From the NCBI RefSeq assembly GCF_001649575.2, contig NC_051437.1:13453259-13517258 (forward strand): 64,000 nucleotides of DNA. Reading direction: 5' to 3'. The translations under genes and the position numbers were made by a program. The notes under the pieces are model-generated. The model was not told the DNA's origin. It saw nothing but the letters and a program-made list of their open reading frames with translations, and searched no databases. Within the stretch, counting starts at the first letter, position 1; every line of letters begins with the position of its first letter. The DNA is from Kryptolebias marmoratus (taxonomy: Eukaryota; Chordata; Actinopteri; Cyprinodontiformes; Rivulidae). Shown here one piece after another: positions 49,979 through 62,560 of this stretch.

Positions 49979-52323
49979 TTACACATCAATAAAAGCAATG
50001 TTTCGCAAACAGTAGGCAGCTTCCACATGAATGTCTCTGGCACTGATCTTGTTGGCATCCAAACGCAGCACTTTCAGCTTGGAGAAGTTCGTCACATCAA
50101 TAGTACTGCAGAAACTGCTCAGGGAGAACTCTGAAAGGCAAGTCAAAAGTGAAAACAGGTTAAATCTTTATTGCCTATTTTCCAAAATTCACAGAATGTC
50201 TCAGCTGAAAGGTCAGATTGGGTTGCATGTTTCACGAGTACAGAGCTCAACAATCGCCAGGTGTTGAAAATAAAACTATGGGTCCCAGAAATCTATTTCC
50301 ATCAGTTTTCAGTGCAGTAAAATCACAAACTTTACAGCAGGTCAGAAAAATAAATATACTGCAACCTAATTCTAATTAAAACTAAATAAATAAAAGGCAG
50401 AACAGTAGTTAGAGCTGTTGTCTCACAGTGAGAAAGCAGCAGGATCGCTTCCCGACCTGGGGCCTTTCTGGGTGGAGTTTGCATGTTCTCCCTGTGCACA
50501 CATGGGTTTACTCCAGCTACTCCGGTTTCCTCCCACAGACCAAAAACATGCACGGTAACATGCACTGGTAACTCCAAATCTTCTCTGGGTGTGAGTGGAA
50601 GTGTGAATGGTTGTTTGTCTCTTTGTGGCCCTGTGATGGATTCGGACCTGACCAGGGTGTCCCCCGCCTCTCACACAGTCACTGGTGGAGATAGGTACTA
50701 GCTTCCCACAACCCAGAAAGAAAAAGTAGGTAAAGAAAATGGGTGGATGGATAAATAAAGTAAAAAAATTCCTTAAGAAATCTTGGAGGTGTCTGCACTT
50801 AGTTCACTTAGCTGTACTCAGAGAATATTTCTAAACTAAATATGCTCAAAAACTGGTAGATTTAATTTCCAAGCACAGGTATAGTGCAAACCAGACATCT
50901 ACAAATATTAGCTTGTGAGTTGCTCAATATGTATTAAACTAAGTACTGTGAAATATACAGTAGGTGGGACTGTGTACAATATTAGCAAGGTGCAAAAAAA
51001 GGATGAGCACTAAACTTTATCTTTTATAAAATGTGTTTTTCATCGCACTTCAGTACCTAATTAGCTAATTCAGGTCACATTCAAAGAATCCAAAGTGCCA
51101 AGCCATTTTAAATTTCCATAGTTTTTGCACATTCTATGTTTCAAGATAAGGTTGTTGTGGTTAGTTTAAGTCATGCTAGGCTGCATATCCACAGCAAGCT
51201 GGAGATGCTGCTCAAGAAACTTGGCCTCTGACATGCTGATATTCAAAGTTTGACTGTAAACTTTGTCTACACCCTATACCTCTGTATGTTTGTTGCAGAT
51301 TGTTGTTGTTCTATTCTGTAGTTGAGGACATTTCACTTCCCATCCTATCCTGGGAGTTTTCGCAATTCAAAACTAATAAAAAAATACAAAGACTTTCTAT
51401 AACTTTGGGTTACAACTTAGTATTCATACCTTTGATCTTATTGGCTTGTAAGTACAGGTTCTCCAGGTTCCTATTGACAAGAGGGATCTTTTCCAGTTTA
51501 TTAAAGGACAGGTCGAGCTCAATGAGTGTGCTGGTATTGAAGACATGGGATGGCAGTCCTTTATCAGTCAGGGTGTTGTGAGCCAACCGGACAAACTGCA
51601 GTTTGGGGTAAGTGGTGAGGAAACCAGCCGGCACCTCCTCAATGTTATTAAACTCCAGATAGAGCTGCTGTAGCCCCTCAGGGAGGGTTTCTGGGATTTT
51701 TCTCAGCTTGTTTTTTCTCATGTCCAGCATAGTCAGAGATTTCAGTTCCTCAAAGCCACTTTCTATGTCTTCTATGACATTTTCCTGCAGATCGAGGGTG
51801 GTCAAGTTGGCCATGCCCTTAAATGTGTTGGAAAGCACTTTTGAGATCTTGTTGTGTGCAAGCCTTAGGTCTGTGACAGACTTGGGTAAGTTATCAGGCA
51901 CACTGGTCAGTTCATTGTGATCCAAGTAGAGCCGATCTAGGCTTTCTAATTTGGTGAAGACGCTGTTGCTGATTTTGTCCGAGTTGATCTTGTTGTGAGA
52001 CAAAATTATCCAGACTAGGTTAGTGGCGTTGTCGAACACCCGATCCTGGATGCCTGTGATCTGGTTGCGCTGCAGGTAGACATACTTGACATGTGACGGA
52101 ACGTAAGGAATGAGCTGAAGGTTGCGGCCGTGACAGTACATGGCTGTGGGGTAAGATGCGGGGCAGTCACACTCCAGGGGGCAGTCTACGTTTTCAGCCT
52201 GCCAACCAGCATTCTGCCAGCGCCTTCGTAGATGGGACAGCCACTGTAAGGGGCTGTGATGCTGGCTAATGTTCACATCCACTATTCCCAACATGAGGAG
52301 CACCAACAACATCTGCATGATCG
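49979..52323 (-). CDS. fmod: Fibromodulin, class II small leucine-rich proteoglycan
   Basis: Secreted matrix proteoglycan that binds fibrillar collagen and tunes fibril growth. Coding exons on the minus strand: 52318-51430 (within an exon starting 52323 after acceptor CCATCAG) and 50130-49979, joined GT-AG in phase 1; the product is 346 residues (human 376). The start MQMLLVLLMLG begins a signal peptide of about 18 residues. The N-terminal Cys cluster is C46-x3-C50-x-C52-x9-C62, the class II SLRP pattern. PTAMYCHGRNL, VFDNATNL, RLYLDHNELTSVP and NLENLYLQANKI match fibromodulin better than lumican, keratocan or PRELP. NAT, NLT and NTS motifs on the LRRs are likely glycan sites. The ear-repeat cysteines are C304 and C337. 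The N-terminal region has no tyrosine before the Cys cluster. A non-coding first exon probably ends at 52477 (donor GTAAGT). Confidence 0.93.
50390..50745 (+). repeat. Dispersed teleost repeat, copy 2, in the fmod intron
   Basis: It has the same block order as 13385-13690: CAGAACAGTAGTTAGAGCTG, GGGTGGAGTTTGCATGTTCT, CCCACAGACCAAAAACATGC, GGTTGTTTGTCTCTTTGTGG, ending in a GGGTGGATGGAT run. It lies in the 1.3 kb intron between the fmod coding exons. Confidence 0.85.
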
Positions 52324-52476
52324 CTGATGGAAAACAAAACAAAAAAAAAACTGGTTAAAATTATGTCATTTAAAGGGATCAAGAAGCAGAGCACTTATTA
52401 AAAAAAACTGAGTTCTGCTAATCTGGTACATCTTATTGTTTACTTTTTAAACACACAAATGGAACAACATACTTAC

Positions 52477-52580
52477 TGGTTGCTTGATCTTCGACAGTGT
52501 CTCTTTTTGAGCTCACCTCCCTTGTGTTTCTCTTTAACTGAGTAAATGATGTTGCTGGTAAAGTGTAAATACCACCCCCC
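52477..52580 (-). promoter_or_regulatory. fmod: Probable fmod non-coding exon 1 and promoter
   Basis: On the minus strand, CAACCA followed by GTAAGT (donor at 52476) is a strong splice donor upstream of the coding exon, with an intron of about 150 bases to the acceptor at 52324. The exon's own start is not visible; no convincing TATA box was seen. Confidence 0.4.
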
Positions 52581-54944
52581 TCTTCAGCTGTAGCTCCAAC
52601 CACCTTGTCTTGTTAATGCACATGCATTTTTCCCCTTTCATGTAATCTACACTTTAACATATCGCCTCCAGCTATGTAAATATCAATACCAGCTGTAAAC
52701 CGGCCAAAACATCTGCTTTTGAACAGCCTTGTTTTCCATTATTGTGTCATACCTTGTTATTAACATAGCCACTTGAAGACTGCCTCGATACTTCTTGTTG
52801 TGTCATGATGAAGGTTACAGAGAGGGTGTGGGCCATGTTGGCACTGAACGTTTAATGATCTATACAAGATGCAGAAATCAGAGCTGTTATTTCCGAGGCT
52901 GTCAGTGATGAAATTACTTCAAATCTAATCCCTAAGTGTTAGTGTGCTTTCTTTCAATATATACAGTACGTGCCAGTAAAGGGTGCCAAACCCTGTTATT
53001 AGTCCAAGATAATCGTTCTTGCACATGTTTTTCTCTTTCTGCATGCTTCAGATTCTGCTTCTTTGTCAATTACAGTGTTCAAGCCGTAGAGAAAGTTAAC
53101 ATATGGCTGTACTGGCGGCCGTGTACAGAGCAGAACCATTATTATCCTGCAAATACTTTTCAGGATAGGCCTTGCCACTTACATCCTCCTCTGCTGCAGG
53201 AAAATGAGATGCAGATTGTAAAGGATTAGGTTAATTCTCGCTTCCTCAGAAGGATCTGTTTTGAGACCCCGCTCAGGAAGTGAAATACAAGATGAAGATT
53301 TGAAATGGACTTTGTTTAGAGCATAGTAGCCAAAGCAAACCCTCTTTCAGTTTTAAGGCTTTATGGCTAGTCCTTACCAAGTCTTAGAATTGGATTGACA
53401 GAAATTATTGCACTGGAATGTCAGTTATTCAACAACAGACAAAAAACCTGAGGTGAAAATGTAGAAGCAATGTGTGGGTGAAAAAAAATCACTACTCCTT
53501 TATTGATTTCATCTGAGTTAGGAGGAAAAGTAGTGACCAGATGCTGCAAATTAAAAACAGCTGATTGGCTGAACATCAGCAGGAGTGAGCACTTCTAAAG
53601 AACAGACTAATCAGAAACATTCAGGTGTGCATTTGACACAACGCCAAGAAGGAAAGATATCAGCAATGGGACAACGGGAGAAGACTGTATGGTCTTTATT
53701 TGTGAGATTCTAAGTTTTGTTCTAATCGTTGACATTTTTCCTTTAATCCAAGGCTAAAAGGTTGCTTTTGCTGAACCTTCCTGAAAACAATCGGGTCTAC
53801 AAGAACTGGAATAACATATTAATGTTTTTCTTCACATTTTTTGTTGTGGATCAAAGCCTAATTTAGATCAGAGTAGGTCCATGATAGGAGTCATTACATA
53901 CTTTGTATTGGTAACACTGAAAATGAGCAGAAATGCTTCTCAAAAAAAATCACAACGGAGAATTATTTGCAAACTGAATGCTGTGCATTTGAAAAAGCAG
54001 ACAAATGCCAATTTTTGTCTGTTTCTAAATGTATTGCAAAGAAAGCAGAAAAGCACGCAGAGGCTATGATCTTGGGAATAGTGGAAAATGTTACTTATGA
54101 CCACCTTTGCAACTATTCCTTCTATAATTCATCACATAGACATTTGAAGCTTTTTGTATTTCCTGAGTAAAGATATACTTTCACATCTGTTTATCTAAAA
54201 CAGCAATAAATCACCATTTAACAATGTGATCTAAGGAACTTTTTTTTTTCGTGGTATTATACTTTTTCCTGCATGAGACATTTTTACTGTTTGGAAATGA
54301 AAAGCATACATTGATATCATCTGAGTGTTTTGACCTTGTCATATACATTTTAACTAACTCAAAGAGTTGTGCACTTTTTTCATTTAATTGCAGTTAGTAT
54401 GATAAAGAAACTGTGGCCTAAATTGGTGAACACTAATGTGCAAAATAATTAGGCAGACGAAAATTAAAAAATTAAAAATAGCAAAAATCACTTTTTTCCA
54501 TTTAGTCATTTATAATGTTTTCCTTTCCTTGGCACAGCTCAACTCTAGGAATGTTTTTCCTGTAATTTTGTCTGTCGGCACGAATCAGAGGAACGGTTTC
54601 AGGAGAGATCTGAACTGCATCAGATCGAGTGGAGAGGTGGAGCAAAGGGACAAGCAGAAAGGAGCAATAGATTTGGTGGAGAACTGTGCTCTGTGACTAC
54701 AATGTCCCTAAAAACCTTATCTAGACGAGTCATTTAAAAATTAAACAGCCAAGAACCACAAGAAACATAAAGAGTTTATTTAAACAAAAAACACTGACAT
54801 GATAACAATGTTGGTCGATATTTCTGTTTTTTCAATCTAAAGTATTACTAATATCCATCTTTATTTGCATGTCTTTAACAACTAAATTCCTCATTTAATT
54901 ATAGTCATTTATGTCTTCATTTATATTTATTAGCTGTGGCGGGT

Positions 54945-55170
54945 ACTTTAATCTAGGGTTAATCCAAATGTGAATCAGTTGTAGATGTACATCCAATGAC
55001 TATGTTCGGAAAGTAGTCATTGAATGAGTCTAGTGGTTCATGAGATATTTTGTTAACAAACAGAACTGACTCCAATTGTTAGTGGAAAAGTTTAAAGAAC
55101 AGAGCTTACATGATCAGTTAGCTTTCAGAGTATAAGTCTGGGATGATTCTCAGTTATTACTACACTCAAA
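54945..55170 (+). repeat. Family A dispersed repeat, rearranged copy
   Basis: The tail block (GAATCAGTTGTAGATGTACA, then GTGGTTCATGAGATATTTTG) comes before the front block (AGCTTACATGATCAGTTAGC, then GATTCTCAGTTATTACTAC). This is the reverse of the usual order, as in the head-to-tail pairs elsewhere. Confidence 0.65.
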
Positions 55171-55390
55171 GAATAGTGATGCTCATAAAAAGTTACAACT
55201 AAAGGTAAAAAAAACATTAGATGCAAAAGTCTTTTATGTGATGTTCTAGCACAATGAATACCATAATAAAACATCTTAGCAATTTTTGAATCCTTCATCC
55301 CGTTTCCTTAATAAGTACAGATTTTATCGTTTCATGTTTGAAAATGTCAGCTTCCAAACCTTTAAAGATAAAAATAAGAGGTAGAGATAT

Positions 55391-55430
55391 TTTCCCCCCA
55401 CCACACACACACATACACACACACACACCA
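55391..55430. repeat. CA-rich microsatellite
   Basis: Imperfect CA repeat with a TA interruption. Confidence 0.9.
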
Positions 55431-56139
55431 CCACCCCATCCCACCCTCAACCATTCACAGCTGCAGCAGAAATAGGACGCATGAAGGTAAGAGCCGAATT
55501 TCAGCACCATCACTGTTAACCAGTAATTGTTGCAACAGAGTTAGGATACAGGAAACTTCTCACTTAAAGAAATGAAGTCACCAATGCTCATTTTCTGGAT
55601 GAACTCAGAAACATGATGTATGATGTTTAACTGTGACAATAAATTAAGTTAACATAAATGTCATAACATAACACAGATGGCCAAACTGAAAAAATAACAA
55701 GTAAATTTAAAGTTTTTAAAAGAGTTGTGCAATAAATACCATCAGCTTTTGAAAAACTGCCACTTTGATCTTGTTGCAAAGTCCCAGAAATGGTGATCTT
55801 TGAACTTAAAGAAAATTAGATGAAAAATGACCAGAAAACTGATTTGTTTTGTGAGCCAGTGTGTCTGGAGAGCAGATCCTTTATTTAAACACACCAGATC
55901 TTTGGACCGAGGATCTGATATTTCCTATTCTTTTCTTTCCATGCCTTGGCACGCTGGCAGACCGCAAAAAAGAGAAAAAGAGGAGCATGTATACAAACAC
56001 TGTGTGTAAAGAGGAATAAAAAAAAAACTTGAAGACAAGATGGATCGTATTAGTAGCAACAGTAATTTAAAAGATTTCACTTAAGGCTTGCTTAGAAAAT
56101 GTTTATGGCACCATCTGACCACATGTGTGTTTTATATTT

Positions 56140-56345
56140 AAAGGAAAAGTTCATCACTTTGGATGTGGGGCTCTGTGAAAAGTTTATGAACAATTAATAT
56201 CTTATCTGTTGTTGATAGCTCTTTGAGTGGCCTCAGATTGGAGGGACAGAGTTTAATTCTGACCAGATTGACAATCCAACCCTTCATCTTTGTGGGGCCA
56301 GAACCAAAGTGATTTGTTGCCATCTTAAAACAACTCTGAGTTCAA
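56140..56345 (+). mobile_element. Family B miniature element, left-end copy B5
   Basis: It opens TTTAAAGGAAAAGTTCATCA, then GTGGGGCTCTGTGAAAAGTT and ATATCTTATCTGTTGTTGAT, and continues into the internal ACCAGATTGACAA block before ending. The right half is missing. Confidence 0.7.
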
Positions 56346-56547
56346 ACTTTTTACAGCAGTGCCATTTTATCTCTCAGTCATCCTAGTTTTCAGCATCAAC
56401 TGTAAAGAAAATCTAACCCAGAAGTTGAAATCGGAACTGCACCAACTTCCCCATAAGCTGATTTCAGTACGACTTTTGGGTTTTACCCCATCCTTGTAAA
56501 CAAATTAGACTTTGCCCTTGGTAAAAAAAAAATTTAAAAATCTTTTT

Positions 56548-57640
56548 CTTTCAGCTGTTCCCTTTTCAGGGGTCACCACAGTGAGTCGTCCTCCTCCATC
56601 TAACTCTGTTTTCTGTGTCCTCTGTCCTCACTCCAACTACCTCCATGTCCTCTCTAACTGCATCTCCTCTTTGGTCCTCCTCTTTGTCTTTTTCCTTCTA
56701 CCACTATATACCCACTGTCCCTCCTCTGCACATGTCCAAACCATCTCAGTCTGGCCTCTCTAATTTTATCTCCCAGTCGTTCAATCTGTGCTGTACCTCT
56801 GATGACCTCAGGAGAACCTCAACCTCTTCAGCTCTGCCACTTCCAGTTCTGACTCCTGTCTTTTTGTCCCGCTGTACTTGAAGTACAGCGGGACAGACTT
56901 GAAGTCTTTGGCGTCCTGCACCTTTGTGACCTCTGCTCCCCACTGTTCTGCCTGCCTCCCTCTCAGTCACACACATGTACTCTGTCTTCCTACGGCTAAC
57001 TTTCATTCCTCGCCTTTCAAGTGCATACCTCCACCTCTCCAGGTTCTCTTCCACCTGTTCCCTGTTCTCACCACAGATCACAACGTCCAACTGCCTTTCC
57101 CTTCTTCATCCTCTTCAAAGCTTTTCAAACTTCATCCTCACTAATCTTTTCCACTTCCTAGTCCACAGTTTTTATGGCAAATACTCTTCTTTCCCTTGCA
57201 CATACTTTTCAGCCTGCTCCCTCTGTCTTGCCAGTCAATACAAATTCTTCTCTCCCTCCTTAGTGTCCAGCCTCTTGTACAGCTCATCATACGCCTTCTG
57301 TTTTGACTTTGCTACCTCCCTCTTTGCCTTATGTCGCATCTCCCTACATTCCTGTCTGCTCTCTTCAGTCCTCTCACTGTCCCATTTTTTCCTGGCTAAC
57401 CTCTTCCTCTGGATAACTTCCTGCACTTCACTATTCCACCACCAGTCTCTGTCCAGATGACACACAAGTCCCTTCCTACCTGCCTCTCTAATCACTGATG
57501 CTGTAGTAGCCCAGTCATCTGGAAGCTCTTTCTCACCACCCAGAGCTTTTAACAGCTCCTTTCTGAAGTCCTCACAATGTTCTTCCTTCCTTAACTTCCA
57601 ACATTTGGTCCTCTTCATAATGTTTTTCAGGTGTTGAATC
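56548..57640 (-). mobile_element. RTE-type LINE remnant
   Basis: On the minus strand, the part at 57618-57235 reads RKLRKEEHCEDFRKEL-like text, then ELPDDWATTASVIREAGRK, WWWNSEVQEVIQRKRLA and KQKAYDELYKRLDTKEGEKN. This lies after the endonuclease domain of RTE elements. The part at 57090-56746 reads the end of the reverse transcriptase, DVVICGENREQVEENLERW and GMKVSRRKTEYMCV. The central reverse transcriptase with its catalytic box is deleted between them, at about 57100-57230, and there are stops and frameshifts. The 3' end near 56560 (GGTCACCACAGTGAGTC) matches the RTE tail style. The long plus-strand frames here are antisense artefacts. Confidence 0.85.
56865..56895. repeat. Perfect 14-base inverted repeat inside the RTE remnant
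   Basis: The arms 56865-56878 and 56882-56895 are exact reverse complements around a three-base spacer. Confidence 0.95.
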
Positions 57641-57724
57641 TTGTTGATAGTTACCTCACTGCTGTATGTTCTAATAATAAGTTTCCTAATATGTTTAGCT
57701 GCAATTAGTTCCTTTAGGATCTTG

Positions 57725-57840
57725 TGACACCATGATTGTATGTGGGGGGAGTAGGTGGGACTTAAAGTCCCACATTGCTAGTCTGGGGGCTAGTACCAAA
57801 AATACAGCACTGTGAACTGGGTCCTGCTGGCTTCAATTTT
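57725..57840 (+). repeat. Short dispersed repeat, second copy
   Basis: This is the partner of 46895-46990 and shares GTGGGACTTAAA and the blocks after it. It includes a local GGGACTTAAAGTCCC palindrome. Confidence 0.4.
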
Positions 57841-60639
57841 AAACATCAAAAATAGATAGAAACACCTTGGCCATCTTCTTTATGTCGGTGGTTTTCAGGT
57901 CTTCACTCATCAGCCTAGTTGTTCCCACTCAGTAATCACTCCTACCTGTATATATGCTCCATGGTTTTTCTTGCTCACTGGTGTCCTATCTTCCATGTTT
58001 TGGTTGTTTTCTTGCTCCAACACATTTGATTCAGTAGCCTGTTAATCATTCAGATTCATTCAACAGATAAGATAGTGGCCCTCAGGGACCAGAACTGGAT
58101 GAGTGATGAGCATTCTGGCTCTTTCCAGCTCACCTGGACTAGCAGACTCCCAAAAAACTCTTGATTTAATACTTTGTGTTGTTTCAAAAAAAAATGAACC
58201 AGCTGGCTCATATAAGTGAGCCATGAAAGCTGGCTAGTTTTTTAAATTATTTAACTTTATTCGCAAAGATTATCCCTTTAGAAATACATTAAGATCTCTT
58301 CAATCCTTTCAAAAGCCTTTTTCTCCAAATTCTACTTCAGCATTGTTGTTTTATTTTTGTCTTATTTTGCTTCTTTAAGCTTTTAGCTACTGAAATGCTA
58401 ATTAAGGCTTTTAGCTAGGGTTTTCATAATTATAGCTTTTTTGCTCATTTTGGCATTTAGCAACATTTAGCAGCATTTAGCAGAAAAAAGAAATACCAAA
58501 AATGTTATGAAAGCCCATCTAGACTGAACATGTAATGCTCAGCTTTCCAAAATATTATGATTTTGTATAATTATGTTACAAATGAGTTGTCAGACTGCAT
58601 GATAAAATGAAAACATTTTGTTATACTGCTGACCAAAGACAAATCCAAACCCTCTGATGAAATAGCTTTAAGTGTTGGACACGTGGGGACGATTATTTCT
58701 TGACTAATGTGTTATTCTCAACATTTTATTGTTCATTGTATACCAGCTGTACATATGCAAGCAATTTTACCATGACTTCCACATAAAAACCTGGATGATT
58801 TTCATAACTCTGTTTTTCTTACCTGATCTAAAGCCGTTTATTTGGCTCGTCAACAATTGTAGCAAAAAGATCTGTTGGCAAAACTATAATGGCAATGAAA
58901 ATCATTTAAGTCAAATTATTCATAATGATCTACCTTTTCTTTTCATAAAGAGCTCCACTGTTAAAGATTTATTGCTGAAAAGGTATAGTTTCCAACTGTA
59001 CAAGTACAGCATGTGTGAGGTTTTACGAGGAGGTCTGTGCGATGTCTGTGTAAGCGGTGTTGATGGATAAAGTGTGCTAATAGGCTTCTTATATACACAA
59101 ACGACATGTTCATTCTTACATATGGGCAGTTTAGGAATTAAACCAGTTCTTTATGTTTGCTTTTAGTTACAATTGCATTTTAGGGGATCTTGAGTCAGCT
59201 CTAAACACAGCAGAGAGAAATGGGAAAATGAAAAGCCTCAGTTTGTGTCGTGTGGAAGTGCAACATTTTATTTCAATTTTGGATAATCAAACTTTTCCAA
59301 GTCATTTAAAACAATGCAATACCCCTTTGGAAATTAGTTATATATATATAATCTAACTGTGTTAAATAAGAAAGAGCATTGTTTGTCTGCAGACCGTTTT
59401 TCATATAGATTAAACGTGGACATATCGTCCCTGAACATGGTGGCATCGCCACAGGGTAGAGTTCTTATTTTAACGACGTTTTTACATGCTTGAGTTTTAC
59501 TGATGAGATATAATTTACTTTCCCAATTTATATTAAGACCAAAACATTATATGTAAACAGTTTGCACTACATTTATGATACAAATTAAATATAATAAATG
59601 TTGTCACCATTTCCTGAAACTTCCAGATTTGATTCTTGTATTTATTATTTTTAACAGCTTGCTGACCTCTAGTGAGTACTTGTTTTAGTATGTTTGTGTT
59701 TTTGTGAGCTGTCAGACTAAACAGTAAAGGCAGAGGTTGTGGTAAAGAGAGGAGAACGGATGTTACATATCTTACTGCTGTTCCAAACATGAGCGGCTTT
59801 GAAAATAGCTCTAATATACTTTAATACCAAAGTCACAGACATTTTTTAGGCCTATTATACGTGAATTAAAATTGACATTTTACCTGCAAAAACAGGACTG
59901 GATTTGATGTTGTTGTTTGTTGTTTTTAAGAATCTGACCTTTTTTTATTATTGAAATCTGCACTCTTTGGGTATACTTTTAGATTCATTATACCAATTAG
60001 CAGTACCACTTCCCGTGACTAAAAGTGAACACAGCATTGAACTGGAACAACTTAGGATCATAGTTTTTGCAGACATTTCAGCTCATCAAAGCTGGATGAA
60101 AAATAATTACCCTGACAGGAGACTCACTGTCAGGGTTTCAGTCTGGTTCACTGTCAGGACTTAATGAAACAGAGCAATCATACTAAAAACTGATTACATT
60201 TCCCAATTTCAACATTTCTGTCATAGCCGACTGGCTCTGTTTATGTATTTCACTGTATTTTTCGCACCTTATCTACATTGGGACTCTGAAGCAATCATCG
60301 CTGTCTTTTGATATCCGTATTGTTTTGCAATCTTGTTGTGTTTGCATTAGCCCTCTTGTGATGCAAAAGTGTGGTCTTACATTGTATCCTGTGGATTTTG
60401 CCTATTTTTGTAAATGTGTTTTCTATTCTGTGTTATATGGGGGACCATGGTCCTGGAGGAACATTGTCACATTTCACGATGTACTTTCTGTGACTAAAAC
60501 GACAATAAAAAACCTTCTTTGCAATGATTTCACTCTTTATCCCATCTGTCTTTTACTGATAATCATAACTCATTGCCTTTGTTGAAATGTTTGCTAATCA
60601 AAAACTGCTGAAACAAAAAAAATAGAAGTTCATCTGATT

Positions 60640-61010
60640 TTTATTCCCTGAAAGTTTCATTAAAATGTGTCTAGTGGTTCATGAGATGTTTTGCAAACAG
60701 ACCATCAGAACTGACAAAGAACTTGTGCAATCTGTCAGTGCTCAGATTATGTGTTGAGGATGAGTCTCAGTTCATACCACACCAACTTTTAGGTCAATAT
60801 CTCTAAAACTGACCAAGTTATAGACATTTTTAGTTGTTGTTTTTGTTGTTTGTTTGGTTAGCTGTTGCAGACATCTTGAATAAGGCTGATTCCAAAAGTT
60901 AATCAGACATAGATGTACATCTAATGATTACTTTCTGAGAGTTACATTCAACCTGTCCAATGGTTCAATATATATTTTGCTAACAGACAAACAAACTTAC
61001 TACAATTCAC
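60640..61010 (+). repeat. Family A dispersed repeat with duplicated tail
   Basis: A tail fragment (GAAAGTTTCATTAAAATGTG, then GGTTCATGAGATGTTTTGC) precedes a longer copy. The longer copy has AGTGCTCAGATTATGTGTTG, TCTAAAACTGACCAAGTTAT and a second tail ending TTTTGCTAACAGACAAACAA. Confidence 0.75.
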
Positions 61011-62495
61011 AAGAGAGACTAAATTAGACAGATTTTTGTTATTTGTTTTACATCTAATTAACCAAGTATGTTAGGATCGAAAACATCGGCCTGCTGCTGC
61101 AATGACATTGTACATAAGTAACTGATTAATTGTTACTTTTAAAAAGCCAGCATTTTATCGGCTTTATCCTTTAAACATTTTGGGTTTATTTATTATTGTC
61201 CTGTTTTTTGTTCAAACAAACACATATCTTTACTTTCCAAGAGAGGCATTTCATCTTAATATTAAATTAATTTTTTATTAAATAGCTCAGTTTTATTGAA
61301 GCTTTTTGGTGTGTAAAAATAGCCATAATTAACTTTGCACAGCAGGAATTGATTTGATTGTAGTTGACCTGCAGTGCAGTAATAAATGAAATGTAGAACT
61401 TTTTTTAAAAAAGTCAAATACATTTAAGAAACATTAATTAATTTTCTCTTCTTTCAAGAAAATGATATTGCATTCTAGCACTGCAAAGCTTTGAGGGCAT
61501 GGGTAAAATGATTTACTATATTCAGATGTTAACTTTCCTTATTTAACTGTCAGTGGACAATGTTTTACTGTGGTGCATATGAAGTATTTTTTTCCTTGAG
61601 GTTTACATTTAGTTCAGTGTGTCTTACATTTTAAGCATCTTATTGAAAGATGTCAAGACGTCACAAATCTCTGAACAAAACTTATTACAAATAAAAACTA
61701 AGCTGCAAGAGAAAGCGGGATGTATGAGATTCAGAAGGGAAGTGTGTGTTGAAAGCCAAAGTTTTCAACTCGACATGTTTTCTGTTGTGAACGCTGCACC
61801 GTTCATATATCTGTTCTTCTCAAGTCAAACTGAGCCTGTGAAAAACCACTTAAGTAGAAATATGTGCTGTTCTGCACGTAAAAAATCCACAAATTAAAAC
61901 CATATGCCCTTATTGGGACTCTAAAATCATAAAGTCTTTCTACTCAGGCATCAATCCAGTGAAATACAGAAGCTTTTTTTAAGATCAAGTAAACAAACAA
62001 ATCAGCTGTTTTGTTTTTTCTTCTTCAGACTGTTAAAAGCTGTGATCATGACCCTTTAATTATGATTTAGTTATGTCTCAGTAACTCCTGGTCGGGTGCA
62101 CAAGGCTGCTGATTAGCAGCTTTTACACAGAACAAGCCAAAACTTTTTTGCCAGCCTGCCAGAACATAATTAACTGACTCTGTCAGTAGCTTCATGCTGA
62201 GAGAGAACAGTTAAATAGAGAAAACTCTAAGTCATATGAACAATAAAGCATCACATCTACTCTACTCTATCTGTTATTAAATTAGTACTGCCAGTCATCC
62301 AAATTATTTCCGCACATCTGTTCATTTCCATTGCAGCTTTTCAGCTTGATGCGTATACCTTTTGTATCTGTCTTCAGTTGCTCTTTCTAAGAACTGTTTT
62401 GAGCACGTGACAAAAGGCAACAACAGCTTAAATCATGACAGCTGTAAAGCCAAGCTTCATCCTATTTGCTGTGCTCATTTTAAGTTTTTCATTTC

Positions 62496-62560
62496 CTTTA
62501 TTTAACAAGATAAAACTCCCCTTGAGATCAAGATCTCATTTGCAAGAGGGACCTGGGCAA
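62496..62560 (-). repeat. Repeat tail fragment, minus orientation
   Basis: CTTTATTTAACAAGATAAAA followed by GAGATCAAGATCTCATTTGC is the reverse form of the tail type at 27300-27395. Confidence 0.6.

Larger units (their letters stand above)
52600..56130. other. fmod-eif2d intergenic region, left part
   Basis: No gene was recognised. It contains a family A copy (54945-55170) and a CA-rich run (55391-55430). The open frame at 54436-54696 is rich in Arg and Glu at its end but has no recognised relative. Confidence 0.5.

Noticed and set aside
56975..57460. Plus-strand 161-codon Ser/Phe/Leu-rich frame
   Set aside because: It is antisense to the RTE LINE remnant, which reads as recognisable transposon protein on the minus strand.
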